A stretch of 64,000 bases of DNA from Qipengyuania seohaensis (GCF_002795865.1 NZ_CP024920.1:2205001-2269000); one strand, 5' to 3'. Counted from the first letter of the stretch, positions 52,298-61,879 are shown. The notes: generated from the letters alone by a model not told the origin. A program made the numbers and translations.

Positions 52298-52981
52298 TTA
52301 ACGGACGCGCGGACCGCCAAAGGGAAGGGGCGGAGGGGGACGGCGTGCACCACGGGGTAGCTGTGCCTGGTAAGCCCGTCCGCAATGCTCGACGCAATAG
52401 GGGAAGCCTGGGTTCACCGCTTCGCCGCAGAAATGGAAATCGGGTTCGCCCGGGTGACCCATGGGCCAGCGGCAAACCTTGTCGGACAGGTCCAGCAGGC
52501 TGGTCTTGTCAGCGATCGACGGATCGGGCTTTGCCGGGACCAGCCGGCGCGGCGGCGCTGGCGGGATCGGCGGCTGCTGGTCACCAGGACCCTGGCGCAG
52601 GAAGCCACCCGGTCCGACCGAGACGATCTTGGGCAGGTCGGGTGTCTTGTTGGGCAGCGGCTGCGAAGGGCTCGCGTCCGAGCGTGCGGCGGTTGCGGCA
52701 GGCGTGGGCGCGGCTGCAGGTGCGGTTGCGGCAGGCTTGGCGGGCTTCGCCGCTACGCGCGGCGCCGCTTTCTTGGGCGCAGGCTTCGGTGCCGGCTTTG
52801 CAGCCTTTTTCTTTTCGCCGCTCTTCACGGGCGAGGGCCGGGATTTGAGGCCGAGGCGGTGTGCCTTGCCGATCACCGCGTTGCGACTGACGCCGCCGAG
52901 TTCTTCGGCGATCTGGCTGGCGGTGGAGCCGCCTTCCCACATCTTCTTCAGCGTCGCGATCCGTTCGTCGGTCCAGCTCAT
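52298..52981 (-). CDS. gcrA: GcrA cell cycle regulator
   Basis: The 227-aa product starts with the GcrA DNA-binding domain ('MSWTDERIATLKKMWEGGST', 'AEELGGVSRNAVIGKAHRLG'). It has a long Ala/Pro/Lys-rich linker and ends with the sigma70-interacting part ('DKVCRWPMGHPGEPDFHFCG', 'PYCVEHCGRAYQ'). GcrA activates promoters carrying CcrM-methylated GANTC sites. It is restricted to alphaproteobacteria. Confidence 0.95.
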   Translation of the reverse strand: MSWTDERIATLKKMWEGGSTASQIAEELGGVSRNAVIGKAHRLGLKSRPSPVKSGEKKKAAKPAPKPAPKKAAPRVAAKPAKPAATAPAAAPTPAATAARSDASPSQPLPNKTPDLPKIVSVGPGGFLRQGPGDQQPPIPPAPPRRLVPAKPDPSIADKTSLLDLSDKVCRWPMGHPGEPDFHFCGEAVNPGFPYCVEHCGRAYQAQLPRGARRPPPPLPFGGPRVR

Positions 52982-53052
52982 ACCTAATCCGTATTCCTTA
53001 CATGGCCCGACGTAGCTTGCCAGCCGGGATGCTTGGCCCTAGGCGCACGCCC

Positions 53053-53955
53053 ATGGCCGATCAAGTCCAACCCGCCAATCCCGCCGTGCCGCAAGGCGAT
53101 GCTTCGTTCACCGAGAGTAATGCCGGGAGGAAGGGTCGTTTCCCCGCTCGCGGAGTACCGGTGATCACCGGGATAAACCGCATCGGGTTGTGGAGTCTCT
53201 ATATTAAGGAGGTTCGCCGTTTTCTCAAGGTCCAGACGCAGACGATCTGGGCTCCAGGCGTATCTACCTTCCTCTTTCTGGTGATTTTCACCGTGGCGAT
53301 GGGCCGCGAAGGGCGTGAAGTGCTTGGCGTGAACTTCGCCACCTTCGTTGCACCGGGGCTGATCGTCATGGGCATGATGCAGAACGCCTTTGCGAATTCC
53401 AGCTTTTCGCTCCTGTCCGGCAAAATTCAGGGCACGATCATCGACCTGCTCATGCCACCCCTTTCGGAAGGCGAATTGATGGGCGGCATCGTCGCTGCGG
53501 CCGTCACCCGCGCGATTCTCGTCGGAGGCGCGGTTGCCCTGGCGATGGCGTTCTACCCCGGCGTCGACTTGTCGCTGGCACATCCATGGGCGGTCGCCTG
53601 GTTCGGCCTGATGGGCGCAGTCTTGCTGGCGCTTCTTGGCCTCCTGGCATCGATCTGGGCGGAAAAGTTCGACCACAACGCGGCAGTCAGCAATTTCGTG
53701 ATCGCGCCGCTCAGCCTCCTCTCGGGCACATTCTACCTGATCGACAATTTGGCGCCCGTGTTCCAGACGATCAGCCGGTTGAACCCCTTCTTCTACGTGA
53801 TCAGCGGGTTCCGATTCGGCTTCCTCGGCAAGAGCGACATTGGCGACACCAACGAAGCGGTCATCAATGGCGCGATCGGTCTCGGCATATTCAACCTGGT
53901 ACTCGCCTTTGCCGTCTACCGCGTGCTCAAATCGGGCTGGAAAATCCGCAACTGA
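53053..53955 (+). CDS. ABC-2 type transporter permease
   Basis: Starting MADQVQPANPAVPQGDASFT, the 300-aa product has six membrane segments and the ABC-2 pattern ('IWAPGVSTFLFLVIFTVAMG', 'GTIIDLLMPPLSEGELMGGI', 'FYLIDNLAPVFQTISRLNPF'), near the NodJ/DrrB group of lipid or polysaccharide exporters. No ATPase gene is adjacent; it must be supplied from elsewhere. An ATG at 53002 is a weaker alternative start. Confidence 0.85.
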   Translation: MADQVQPANPAVPQGDASFTESNAGRKGRFPARGVPVITGINRIGLWSLYIKEVRRFLKVQTQTIWAPGVSTFLFLVIFTVAMGREGREVLGVNFATFVAPGLIVMGMMQNAFANSSFSLLSGKIQGTIIDLLMPPLSEGELMGGIVAAAVTRAILVGGAVALAMAFYPGVDLSLAHPWAVAWFGLMGAVLLALLGLLASIWAEKFDHNAAVSNFVIAPLSLLSGTFYLIDNLAPVFQTISRLNPFFYVISGFRFGFLGKSDIGDTNEAVINGAIGLGIFNLVLAFAVYRVLKSGWKIRN

Positions 53956-54002
53956 TCGATGGTCCGGTTCCGCTGCCGGGCGATTAGGGCTAGATCGCTG
54001 GC

Positions 54003-55100
54003 ATGAGCGGCAAAACCCTTCTGCTGGTCGGTGCTGGACACGCGCACCTCGGCGTCATCGACGATATCCGCAAGGACGGTTTGCCCTGCGAGAAGGTGGT
54101 AATCGTCGAACCGCGCAAGGCGATGCATTATTCCGGCATGGTGCCCGGCTGGCTGGCGGGGGAATACCGCGCGAGCGAGGCGATGATCCCACTCCAGCCG
54201 CTGGTCGAAGAGGCCGGTATCGAGTGGGTCCAGGCTTCGGCGGTGGGCATCGACGCTTCCCGAAAAACCGTCCGCCTGGACACCGGCGATGATATCGCCT
54301 TCGACATCTGCTCCATCGCCATTGGCGGGGCCGGCCGTGCGAGACGCGTCCTTGGAGATGACCCCCGCCTTCTCGATATCCGTCCCATCGATCGGTTCGT
54401 CGACCGCTGGCGCGACCTGCGCGATGGCGCTGCACCGCCGCGCCGCATCGCTGTCGTGGGCGGCGGGGCAGGTGGGCTGGAACTTGCTATCGGTCTGGCG
54501 AATGCGCCCATGCCGAAGAAGACGCGCGTTACCCTGATTGCCGGAGAGGGCGGGCTGTTATCCGATCACGCAGCATCCGTGCAACGCAAGGCACGGGCGG
54601 AGCTGGCTGAGCAGGGCATCAGGTTGATAGAGTCCGACGCCTCCTTCGGGGAAGAGGGGCTGTGCGTCGCCGGGGAGGAATTGAAGCCGCCGGAACTGAT
54701 CGTTGCCGCGATCGGCAGCGGCGCTCCCGCCTGGCCGCGGGAAAGCGGGCTGGCAGTCGACGGCGATGGCTTTATCGAGGTCGACCGGCACCAGAGGTCG
54801 TGCAGCCATGCGCACATTTTTGCAGTGGGTGACGTGGCCCGTCGTACGGACCGCAGATTGCCGCATTCAGGTGTGCATGCGGTCTATGCGGGACCGGTGC
54901 TTGCCGACAATCTGCGGCGCGCCCTCGATGGTCGGACACCGACCAACACCTATCGCGGCAGGGGAATGGATTTCTACCTCTTCAACACCGGGCGCGGCGA
55001 GGCCATCCTGAGCTACGGTCCCGTCGCGCTGAAAACCCGCTGGCTGCGCAAGCTTAAGGACTGGCTGGATCGGCGCTGGATCGACCGGTTTACTCGCTAA
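54003..55100 (+). CDS. FAD-dependent oxidoreductase of the SelD-N-terminal type
   Basis: The 365-aa product begins 'LLLVGAGHAHLGVIDDIRKD' and has 'MHYSGMVPGWLAGEY', 'RIAVVGGGAGGLELAIGLAN' and 'HIFAVGDVARR'. This is the NDH-2-like domain that elsewhere is fused in front of selenophosphate synthetase. Here it stands alone with no SelD part or neighbouring sel gene. It probably reduces a quinone or similar acceptor. It overlaps the convergent DUF1499 gene by 11 bases. Confidence 0.85.
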   Translation: MSGKTLLLVGAGHAHLGVIDDIRKDGLPCEKVVIVEPRKAMHYSGMVPGWLAGEYRASEAMIPLQPLVEEAGIEWVQASAVGIDASRKTVRLDTGDDIAFDICSIAIGGAGRARRVLGDDPRLLDIRPIDRFVDRWRDLRDGAAPPRRIAVVGGGAGGLELAIGLANAPMPKKTRVTLIAGEGGLLSDHAASVQRKARAELAEQGIRLIESDASFGEEGLCVAGEELKPPELIVAAIGSGAPAWPRESGLAVDGDGFIEVDRHQRSCSHAHIFAVGDVARRTDRRLPHSGVHAVYAGPVLADNLRRALDGRTPTNTYRGRGMDFYLFNTGRGEAILSYGPVALKTRWLRKLKDWLDRRWIDRFTR

Positions 55101-55878
55101 GCCGGTTCTCGATGGCTTTCGACAATTCGCGTAGGCGCGCGGCGTTGTAGCCGAGATCGGAAAGACCCACACGGCTGACCGAACGCAGGTCGATCTCGCC
55201 ATCGCGCACGCGCGCAACGACATCGTCCTTGAAGCCGAACAGGAATGTTTCAGCCACGCCTTCGACGCGTCCGCCTTCGACATCGCTGGTAACTTCGGAG
55301 AGTCCGATATCTTCCATGGCGAGCGAAACCGCGACCATCGCATCGCTGGCATCGCCCGAATAGGGGATCGAGGCGAGGTCGGGATAGCTTTCGGCGATGA
55401 TCTGGGCGTGTGATTGCGAGGCGAGCGGGCCTTCCGTCTCGCTCCACGCGTCCAGTTCGCCAAGCGGCATCGCATAATCGTTGAGCGGATTGGCCGAAGC
55501 CTGGGCGCGCTTCTCACGGGTCCAGTCCGTGAACTGCGGCGGATCGGTAACGTCGGTGGCGACATCGTGGATCGGCGGTACGCTTTCCGCAGTAGAGGCG
55601 ACCGAAGCAAGGCCACCCATCAGGGCGGCGGGAATGGCCAGGGCGAGCGCGGCCTTCCACCATTGGCCGCGCGGACCCTTCCAGAGGATCGCGACGAGTG
55701 CGATGACGGCTATCAGCGCTGTGATGCCGATCAGGATCGGACCCCAGCTGCGCACCATCGTCCCCAGCGCAAATCGCCAGTCGATCAGGCCGAACTTGGG
55801 GCCGAAGACGGCAGCAGCGAACCAGAGAACCAGCCCGACGGCCAGCCACAGGGCGATTTTCGGCAGCTTCGCAATCAT
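55090..55878 (-). CDS. DUF1499 membrane protein
   Basis: The 262-aa product has three N-terminal membrane helices (within 1-95) and a C-terminal DUF1499 domain ('PPIHDVATDVTDPPQFTDWT', 'ETFLFGFKDDVVARVRDGEI', 'SRVGLSDLGYNAARLRELSK'). Function of the family is unknown. Its end overlaps the end of the convergent oxidoreductase gene. Confidence 0.85.
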   Translation of the reverse strand: MIAKLPKIALWLAVGLVLWFAAAVFGPKFGLIDWRFALGTMVRSWGPILIGITALIAVIALVAILWKGPRGQWWKAALALAIPAALMGGLASVASTAESVPPIHDVATDVTDPPQFTDWTREKRAQASANPLNDYAMPLGELDAWSETEGPLASQSHAQIIAESYPDLASIPYSGDASDAMVAVSLAMEDIGLSEVTSDVEGGRVEGVAETFLFGFKDDVVARVRDGEIDLRSVSRVGLSDLGYNAARLRELSKAIENRLSE

Positions 55879-55890
55879 CGCAATTTCTCC

Positions 55891-56349
55891 CTATCCGCGC
55901 CCACGATAGGACGAGACGCCCTGATCGGGAAGCCAAAGGTCGGCAGGCGGAGCGCCGCTCTGCCAGAAAACGTCGATCGGGATGCCGCCGCGCGGATACC
56001 AGTATCCGCCGATACGCAGCCAGCGGGGCTTCATTTCCTCGAACAGGCGCTGACCGATACCGACCGTCACGTCTTCATGGAAGCCGTTGTGATTGCGGAA
56101 AGAACCGAGGAAGAGCTTGAGGCTCTTGGATTCCACGATCGTCTCGCCAGGGGCATAGTCGATGACGAGGTGCGCAAAATCGGGCTGGCCTGTCACGGGG
56201 CACAGCGAGGTGAACTCGGGCGCTGCGAAACGCACCAGGTAAAGCTGGCCGGCTCGCGGATTGGGCACATAATCGAGTTCTGCCTCTTCCGGCGAAGTGG
56301 GCAGGGGGCTGTTTTCGCCCAGAAACTTGGGGGTCGGTGTGTCGCTCAT
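55891..56349 (-). CDS. queF: NADPH-dependent 7-cyano-7-deazaguanine reductase QueF
   Basis: Starting [20 protein letters not shown], the 152-aa product has the catalytic Cys in '[20 protein letters not shown]' and '[20 protein letters not shown]', diagnostic of the short (YkvM-type) QueF. It makes preQ1 for queuosine synthesis. It is 12 bases before the DUF1499 start. Confidence 0.96.
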   Translation of the reverse strand: MSDTPTPKFLGENSPLPTSPEEAELDYVPNPRAGQLYLVRFAAPEFTSLCPVTGQPDFAHLVIDYAPGETIVESKSLKLFLGSFRNHNGFHEDVTVGIGQRLFEEMKPRWLRIGGYWYPRGGIPIDVFWQSGAPPADLWLPDQGVSSYRGRG

Positions 56350-56453
56350 GCCGCGCATCTGCCGCGAATGTCGTCCCGGCGCAAGGAGGGGGCTTGGATA
56401 CGCATCCTTCACCGCCTATTCAGCGCGCCTCCTCGACCAGACCGGCCGTTACC

Positions 56454-57578
56454 ATGAATATGCGTTTTGCCCCTCTCCTTGCTGCCGTGATGCTTGCCCT
56501 GCCTGCCTCTGCGGCAGCGCAGGGCGTGCAGGATTTCCAGCTCCCGCCTTCGAACCCCACCCCGACGCCTACTCCGCAGGTGCAGGGCCCGGTGGATGAC
56601 GAAGCGCCCCTAACGACCCGTCCGCGCGTGATTGAAACAGCACGGCCTACGCCTGCGCCGACGCGGCAAGCCACACCCGCGGCACAAGCCACTCCGCGGC
56701 CAACGCCCACGATTACGCCGGAACCGGTCATCGACACGGCGCCGCAGCGGGCTCCGACGCAAACCCCTGTAGTGGGAAGTGCGCGCCCAGCGCCGCCGGC
56801 CAGCCAGGCTCCGACGGATGTTATTCCGGACCCGGCTCCGGCAGAAACCGAAGCCACGATAAGCCCGCCGGGCACCGTTTCGCCGCCAATCATCGAGCCG
56901 ATTGCGCCCGGCGCGCAGGAAGATGCCGCAGCCGAGGACCAGGCAGGTGGGTTTTCCTGGGCGTTCGTTCTTGCCGCACTGGCCGGTTTGATTGCGCTGG
57001 GGCTCGCACTCTTCGCGTGGCAGCGCAAGCGTGCAAGTGCGCCGCCGCCAAGGATCGAACGTCCTGTCGTGTCGCCCAAACAGGCGCCCGCAGCTGCGCC
57101 GGTAGCAAAGCCCGTTCAGCTGAAGGTGGAGGCCATCAAGCTGACGCTTTCCTTCGCGAATGCGACGCTCGATTACCGTGTGAGCGTGCTGAACCGTTCG
57201 ACCTCGGCCATGTCGGGCGTTGCGGTTTCGGCGGACCTTGTTTCCGCGCACGGCGACCTTCCGGTCGAACAGCAGGTCGCCTCGCCCGGTCAGGATCTGC
57301 CGCAGCAACATGTATTCGAGCGGATCGCGCCGGGCCAGAGCGTGCGCTTCGAAGGCAAGATACAGCTCCCGATCGCCAATGTGCGTCCCTTGCGCCAAGG
57401 CGATATGGCCTTGCTGGTCCCGCTGCTGCGGGTAAAGGTCAGCGATGCTCGCGGCGAGCCTAAGGTCCAGACTTTCGTCGTCGGGCAGGGCGAGGCCAAC
57501 GGTGGCCGTGTGGCCCCCTTCCGCCTCGACGAAGGCTTGCGCAGCTGGAGCCCGATTGCCGCACGCGCTCTCGACTGA
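56454..57578 (+). CDS. Proline-rich exported protein with one membrane anchor
   Basis: The 374-aa product has a signal peptide (MNMRFAPLLAAVMLALPASA), a Pro/Thr/Ala-rich stretch (about 25-160) and a membrane helix ('FSWAFVLAALAGLIALGLAL', about 168-185) followed by RKR. The C-terminal region ('KLTLSFANATLDYRVSVLNR', 'RIAPGQSVRFEGKIQLPIAN') looks like a beta-sandwich. Topology suggests the folded domain is cytoplasmic. No family is recognised. Confidence 0.7.
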   Translation: MNMRFAPLLAAVMLALPASAAAQGVQDFQLPPSNPTPTPTPQVQGPVDDEAPLTTRPRVIETARPTPAPTRQATPAAQATPRPTPTITPEPVIDTAPQRAPTQTPVVGSARPAPPASQAPTDVIPDPAPAETEATISPPGTVSPPIIEPIAPGAQEDAAAEDQAGGFSWAFVLAALAGLIALGLALFAWQRKRASAPPPRIERPVVSPKQAPAAAPVAKPVQLKVEAIKLTLSFANATLDYRVSVLNRSTSAMSGVAVSADLVSAHGDLPVEQQVASPGQDLPQQHVFERIAPGQSVRFEGKIQLPIANVRPLRQGDMALLVPLLRVKVSDARGEPKVQTFVVGQGEANGGRVAPFRLDEGLRSWSPIAARALD

Positions 57579-57615
57579 CATCGACAGTCCAGCGCCTGCG
57601 CGCTAGCACGGGGGC

Positions 57616-58449
57616 ATGGACAAGCTTGTTTCGACAGAATGGCTCGCCGCGCGGATCGGCGCCGATGACGTAATCATCCTCGATGCGACCATGCATCTGC
57701 CCGACAGCGGCAGGGATGCGCAGGCGGAGTTCGGGCAAAGACACATTCCGGGGGCTAGGTATCTCGACCTGGCGACGCTTACCGATGCGGGGTCGAGCGT
57801 TCCAAAGGCCGTACCGACCCCGGAGCAGTTTGCCGAGCGGATGCGCGAGCTTGGCGTGGCGCGCGGAGGACGGATCGTCCTTTACGACGATAGCGACATC
57901 CGCAGCGCGGCGCGGGCCTGGTTCCTGTTCGACCATGCGGGCGAACCGAATGTGGCCGTGCTCGATGGCGGGCTGGCGAAGTGGATCGCAGAGGGACGCC
58001 AGGTGGACAAGGGCAGCCCGACCCACGCCCCACGCGACTATCCTGATCCCGACGTGCGCAGGGACGTGCGCGGCAAGCAGGATATCCTCGACGCGCTGGA
58101 AGATAGCGATGCCCAACTCGTCGATGCCCGCGATGCGGCGCGCTTTGCAGGCGAAGAGGGGAGTGGGTCCGATGGCCACATCCCCGGCGCAGCCAACGTG
58201 CATTTTACCCGGTTGCTCAACGAGGATGGAACTTATCGCAGCGCCGAAGAAATTCGCTGCATTTTCGAAGGCGCCGGAGTGGACCTCGACAAGCCGGTCG
58301 TAACCAGCTGCAACAGCGGAATGACGGCCTGCGTCCTCCTCTTCGCGCTGGAAGTGGCGGGCAAGGAAGATGTCGCGCTTTACGATGGCAGCTGGATGGA
58401 GTGGGGCGCCGATCCCGATACGCCCAAGGCGAAGGGTGCGGCTGGCTGA
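57616..58449 (+). CDS. sseA: 3-mercaptopyruvate sulfurtransferase
   Basis: The 277-aa product has two rhodanese domains. The N-terminal one is inactive ('VIILDATMHLPDSGRDAQAE'). The C-terminal one has catalytic Cys in 'VTSCNSGMTACVLLFAL', a CNSGMT loop close to the CGSGVT of mercaptopyruvate enzymes. It transfers sulfur to acceptors such as thioredoxin or cyanide. It is two bases before metC. Confidence 0.88.
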   Translation: MDKLVSTEWLAARIGADDVIILDATMHLPDSGRDAQAEFGQRHIPGARYLDLATLTDAGSSVPKAVPTPEQFAERMRELGVARGGRIVLYDDSDIRSAARAWFLFDHAGEPNVAVLDGGLAKWIAEGRQVDKGSPTHAPRDYPDPDVRRDVRGKQDILDALEDSDAQLVDARDAARFAGEEGSGSDGHIPGAANVHFTRLLNEDGTYRSAEEIRCIFEGAGVDLDKPVVTSCNSGMTACVLLFALEVAGKEDVALYDGSWMEWGADPDTPKAKGAAG

Positions 58450-58451
58450 CG

Positions 58452-59660
58452 ATGGCAGGCTCAAGGGGCAGGCAGGGCAAGGGCACGCGCCTCGTGACGA
58501 CGGGGCGGGCGGGCGATTTTGCCGAACACGTTGTCAATCCGCCTGTATGGCGGGCGAGCACGCATCTCTATCCCGATTGCGCAGCCCTGCGCGAGGGGCC
58601 GAAAGCAAACGAGGACGGGCGGTTTTTCTACGGCAGGCGGGGCGCACCAACGCAATGGGCGCTGTCGGACGCGCTCACCGAGCTTGAGCCGGGGGCGCAC
58701 GGCACAGTGCTTTATCCAAGCGGTGTCGCGGCCATCGTCGGGGCGCTGATGGCGGTACTCAAGGCGGGCGACGTCCTGCTCGTGACCGACAATGCCTACG
58801 ATCCGACCCGAAATACGGCGATGGGCCTACTCAAGCGCTTCGGCGTCGAGCACCGGTTTTTCGACCCGCTCGACCTCGATGGGTTCGCGGAAAAGTTCTG
58901 CGACCGGACAAAGGCGGTAATGCTTGAAAACCCCGGCAGCCTGACGATGGAATTGTGCGACATTCCCGCGCTGGCCGCGATCGGCAGGGATCGCGGCGCG
59001 GTCATCCTGATGGACAACACCTGGGCGACCTCGCTCGGCTTCCCTGCGCTGGAGCGGGGCTGCGACATTGCGATCATGGCCCTGACCAAGCACGTCGGCG
59101 GCCATTCCGACCTGATGATGGGTTCCGCTAGTGCTGGAGAACGCTGGTATCGCCGTCTGCGCATGACGGCCCAGCAGCTCGGCCATGTCGTATCACCCGA
59201 CGATGCCGCCCTTGCGCTGCGTGGGCTGAGGACGATGGGCGTCCGGCTGGAACGCGAAACGGCGACCGCCCTCAAGATCGCGCACTGGCTCGAAGCGCGC
59301 GATGACGTGGCGCAGGTGCTGTGCCCGGTTCTGCCGGGCTCGCCGGGCCATGAATTCTACGAGCGCGATTTCACCGGCGGCTGCGGCCTGTTCAGCTTTG
59401 TCCTCAAGGGTCGCGACGATGCGGCAAGGGTCCGCCTGATCGATGCGCTGGAATTGTTCGGCATCGGATACAGCTGGGGCGGCTTTGAAAGTCTCGCCCT
59501 GCCGTTCGACGTGCCGAGCGTGCGCAGCGTGATGGATTGGCCCAAAAGCGATTGGGGGATTGGCGATAACTGCGGAATTCGCCTATCGATCGGTCTCGAA
59601 GATGCAGACGACCTGATCGCCGATCTCGATCAGGCCTTCGTGGCAATGGATAAAGGATAG
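58452..59660 (+). CDS. metC: Cystathionine beta-lyase
   Basis: The 402-aa PLP enzyme shows 'FYGRRGAPTQWALSDALTEL', 'MDNTWATSLGFPALERG' and the PLP lysine in 'MALTKHVGGHSDLMMGS'. 'FGIGYSWGGFESLALPF' places it in the MetC branch. It cleaves cystathionine to homocysteine. It is co-directional and nearly contiguous with sseA and the MscS gene. Confidence 0.92.
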   Translation: MAGSRGRQGKGTRLVTTGRAGDFAEHVVNPPVWRASTHLYPDCAALREGPKANEDGRFFYGRRGAPTQWALSDALTELEPGAHGTVLYPSGVAAIVGALMAVLKAGDVLLVTDNAYDPTRNTAMGLLKRFGVEHRFFDPLDLDGFAEKFCDRTKAVMLENPGSLTMELCDIPALAAIGRDRGAVILMDNTWATSLGFPALERGCDIAIMALTKHVGGHSDLMMGSASAGERWYRRLRMTAQQLGHVVSPDDAALALRGLRTMGVRLERETATALKIAHWLEARDDVAQVLCPVLPGSPGHEFYERDFTGGCGLFSFVLKGRDDAARVRLIDALELFGIGYSWGGFESLALPFDVPSVRSVMDWPKSDWGIGDNCGIRLSIGLEDADDLIADLDQAFVAMDKG

Positions 59661-59662
59661 CC

Positions 59663-60730
59663 GTGCAGGGCGATACACCACCCGCAAGCAGTGAAACCCC
59701 GCAGACCGATACGGTAGAGCAGGCATGGTCCTTGGCCGAACCTGCTCCGGAAGAGACCGCCGTCGCGGCATCGGAAGGCATCAGGGAAGCGGTCAGCGAG
59801 AAGAGCGCCACGGTCGGGTCGATCGTCGACACGCTCGATTCCTTGGCGTTGAGCTTCGGCGACATGCGAATTTCGCTGTTCGACGTGCTTATCGTCATAA
59901 CGATCCTCGTCGGGGTGATCGCATTTGCGTGGTTTATCAGCAAGCTGTCACGCCGGATGGTTCGCCGCATCCACCGGCTGGACGATACGCAGCAATTGCT
60001 GGTCGAGAAGATCATCACCATCGCGATCTGGGCTGCGGCGTTCTTCCTCGGCATCGACCTGCTCGGCATCGACCTGACTGCGCTGGCGGTTTTCTCCGGT
60101 GCATTCGGCCTCGCCATCGGTTTCGGTCTCCAGAAAACCTTCGGTAATCTGATCGCCGGCATCATCCTGTTGATGGACAAGTCGATCAAGCCGGGCGACG
60201 TGATCGCCGTCACCGACATGGCCGGCAACGAAAGTTTCGGCCAGATCCGCAAGATCGGCGTGCGCGCGGTATCGGTGACGACCCGCGACCAGCGCGAATA
60301 CCTCATCCCGAACGAAAACCTGATGATCAACCAGGTCGAAAACTGGTCCTATTCGTCGAAGAACGTGCGGATGCAGGTGCCGGTGGGCGTTAGCTACGAA
60401 GCCGACATGAAGCTTGCCGAAGAGCTCATGCTCGAAGCGGCCAAGTCATGCGACCGCGTGCTGAAAGCGCCGCCTCCCACGGTCTGGATGTCCGAATACG
60501 GCGACAATTCGGTCAATTTCATGATCCACTGCTGGATCAGGGATCCCGAAGACGGCGTCGGCAACGTGCGCAGTGCTGTCCTCAAGAAGCTGTGGTGGCT
60601 CTTCAAGGAGAACGGCATCGAAATCCCGTTCCCGCAGCGCGACCTGCATATCCGGTCCAGCGACCAGCTCGACCGGTGGTTCGAATTGATGGCGGCCCGC
60701 AGCGGCGGCGAGCAGGTTACAAAAGAATAG
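59663..60730 (+). CDS. MscS-family mechanosensitive channel
   Basis: A GTG at 59663 with AAAGGA just upstream gives 355 aa. Two or three membrane helices are seen ('DVLIVITILVGVIAFAWFIS', 'IITIAIWAAAFFLGIDLLG'), with the pore helix 'AVFSGAFGLAIGFGLQKTFG' and the beta domain 'DQREYLIPNENLMINQVENW'. It opens under osmotic downshock. Its link to the sulfur genes is probably incidental. Confidence 0.92.
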   Translation: MQGDTPPASSETPQTDTVEQAWSLAEPAPEETAVAASEGIREAVSEKSATVGSIVDTLDSLALSFGDMRISLFDVLIVITILVGVIAFAWFISKLSRRMVRRIHRLDDTQQLLVEKIITIAIWAAAFFLGIDLLGIDLTALAVFSGAFGLAIGFGLQKTFGNLIAGIILLMDKSIKPGDVIAVTDMAGNESFGQIRKIGVRAVSVTTRDQREYLIPNENLMINQVENWSYSSKNVRMQVPVGVSYEADMKLAEELMLEAAKSCDRVLKAPPPTVWMSEYGDNSVNFMIHCWIRDPEDGVGNVRSAVLKKLWWLFKENGIEIPFPQRDLHIRSSDQLDRWFELMAARSGGEQVTKE

Positions 60731-60827
60731 TTTTGCGCGCGCACAGCGCTGATTTCAAAATCTGCGCTACCTGCCCGCGCATTCATTCTGATTGGCGCGT
60801 GGAAGCCATGCGGCGCATCTACGCCTC

Positions 60828-61586
60828 ATGGCAAATACCGGAACCATTTATCTCGTCGGCGCGGGGCCGGGCGATCCCGAACTCCTGACGCTCAGGGCTG
60901 CACGCCTGCTCGATCGTGCCCGCATCATCGTCCATGACGGTCTCGTCGATCCTGCAATTCTTGCGCTCGCCCATCCCGAGGCGGAGCTGATCTCGGTCGC
61001 GAAACAGCGTTCGAAGCACACCATGGCGCAGGAAGACATCTGCGACCTGCTGGTGCGCATTGCCCGCTCGGGCGAGGACGTCGTGCGCCTCAAAGGCGGC
61101 GACCCCTTCATCTTCGGCCGCGGCGGCGAAGAGGCGGAAGCGGCGCGAGCTGCAGATGTCCCGGTGGAAGTCGTGCCCGGCATCAGTGCTGCCAACGGCG
61201 CAGCGGCAGCGGCCCAGATCGCACTGACCCACCGCGATGCATCGTCGATCGTCAGCTTCGTCGCCGGCCAGTGCAAGGGCCTCAAGGACCAGGACTGGGC
61301 CGGACTTGCGGGCAAGGGCAGGACGCTCGTCATTTACATGGGTGTGAAGACCGCCCCGCAAATTGCGGAAAAATTGATGGAAGACGGCCTTGCCCCCGAT
61401 ATGCCTGTCGCGGTTATCGAGAACGGCGCTCGCCCCGAAATGCGCGTGCTGCGCGCTCCGCTGGCCGGTCTTCCCGACCTTGTCGAAGCAGAACAGGTGG
61501 TCAGCCCCGCGCTGATCGTCATCGGCGAGGTGACGGCGCGCGATAACCTCTCGCTCGCGGCTCTTGCACAGGAGGCTGCGCGATGA
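60828..61586 (+). CDS. cobA: Uroporphyrinogen-III C-methyltransferase (CobA/SUMT)
   Basis: The 252-aa product has 'GTIYLVGAGPGDPELLTLRA', 'RLKGGDPFIFGRGGEEAEAA' and 'VVPGISAANGAAAAAQIALT', the SUMT signature. It makes precorrin-2, the siroheme precursor used by the sulfite reductase two genes on. The start was chosen by family alignment. The end overlaps the DUF2849 gene. Confidence 0.95.
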   Translation: MANTGTIYLVGAGPGDPELLTLRAARLLDRARIIVHDGLVDPAILALAHPEAELISVAKQRSKHTMAQEDICDLLVRIARSGEDVVRLKGGDPFIFGRGGEEAEAARAADVPVEVVPGISAANGAAAAAQIALTHRDASSIVSFVAGQCKGLKDQDWAGLAGKGRTLVIYMGVKTAPQIAEKLMEDGLAPDMPVAVIENGARPEMRVLRAPLAGLPDLVEAEQVVSPALIVIGEVTARDNLSLAALAQEAAR

Positions 61587-61879
61587 GGATCTTGACCGGC
61601 AACGACCTCAAGACGGGTGCGGTCACCTGGTGGACCGGCAGCGACTGGTCTCTCCATGTCGAAGACGCCGTGGACGTCACCGGGAGCGAAGACGAGATCG
61701 CCCGCCGCGAGGAAGCCGCGCGCCGCGTCAACGCGCCTTATGCGATTGACGCCACGATGGACGAGGGCAGTCCGCGCCCTTCGCACATCAAGGACCGCGT
61801 CCGCGCGATCGGCCCGACGGTGCGCCCCGATCTCACTCTCAAACCGGCCGATCCCGACATCGGCAACTGGGTGATCTGA
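61583..61879 (+). CDS. DUF2849 protein of the sulfite-reductase operon
   Basis: The 98-aa product starts 'MRILTGNDLKTGAVTWWTGS' and ends 'KPADPDIGNWVI'. It is coupled to cobA (ATGA) and to the sulfite reductase (TGATG). DUF2849 proteins recur at this spot in alphaproteobacteria and are thought to help sulfite reduction, but no activity is proven. Confidence 0.88.
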   Translation: MRILTGNDLKTGAVTWWTGSDWSLHVEDAVDVTGSEDEIARREEAARRVNAPYAIDATMDEGSPRPSHIKDRVRAIGPTVRPDLTLKPADPDIGNWVI

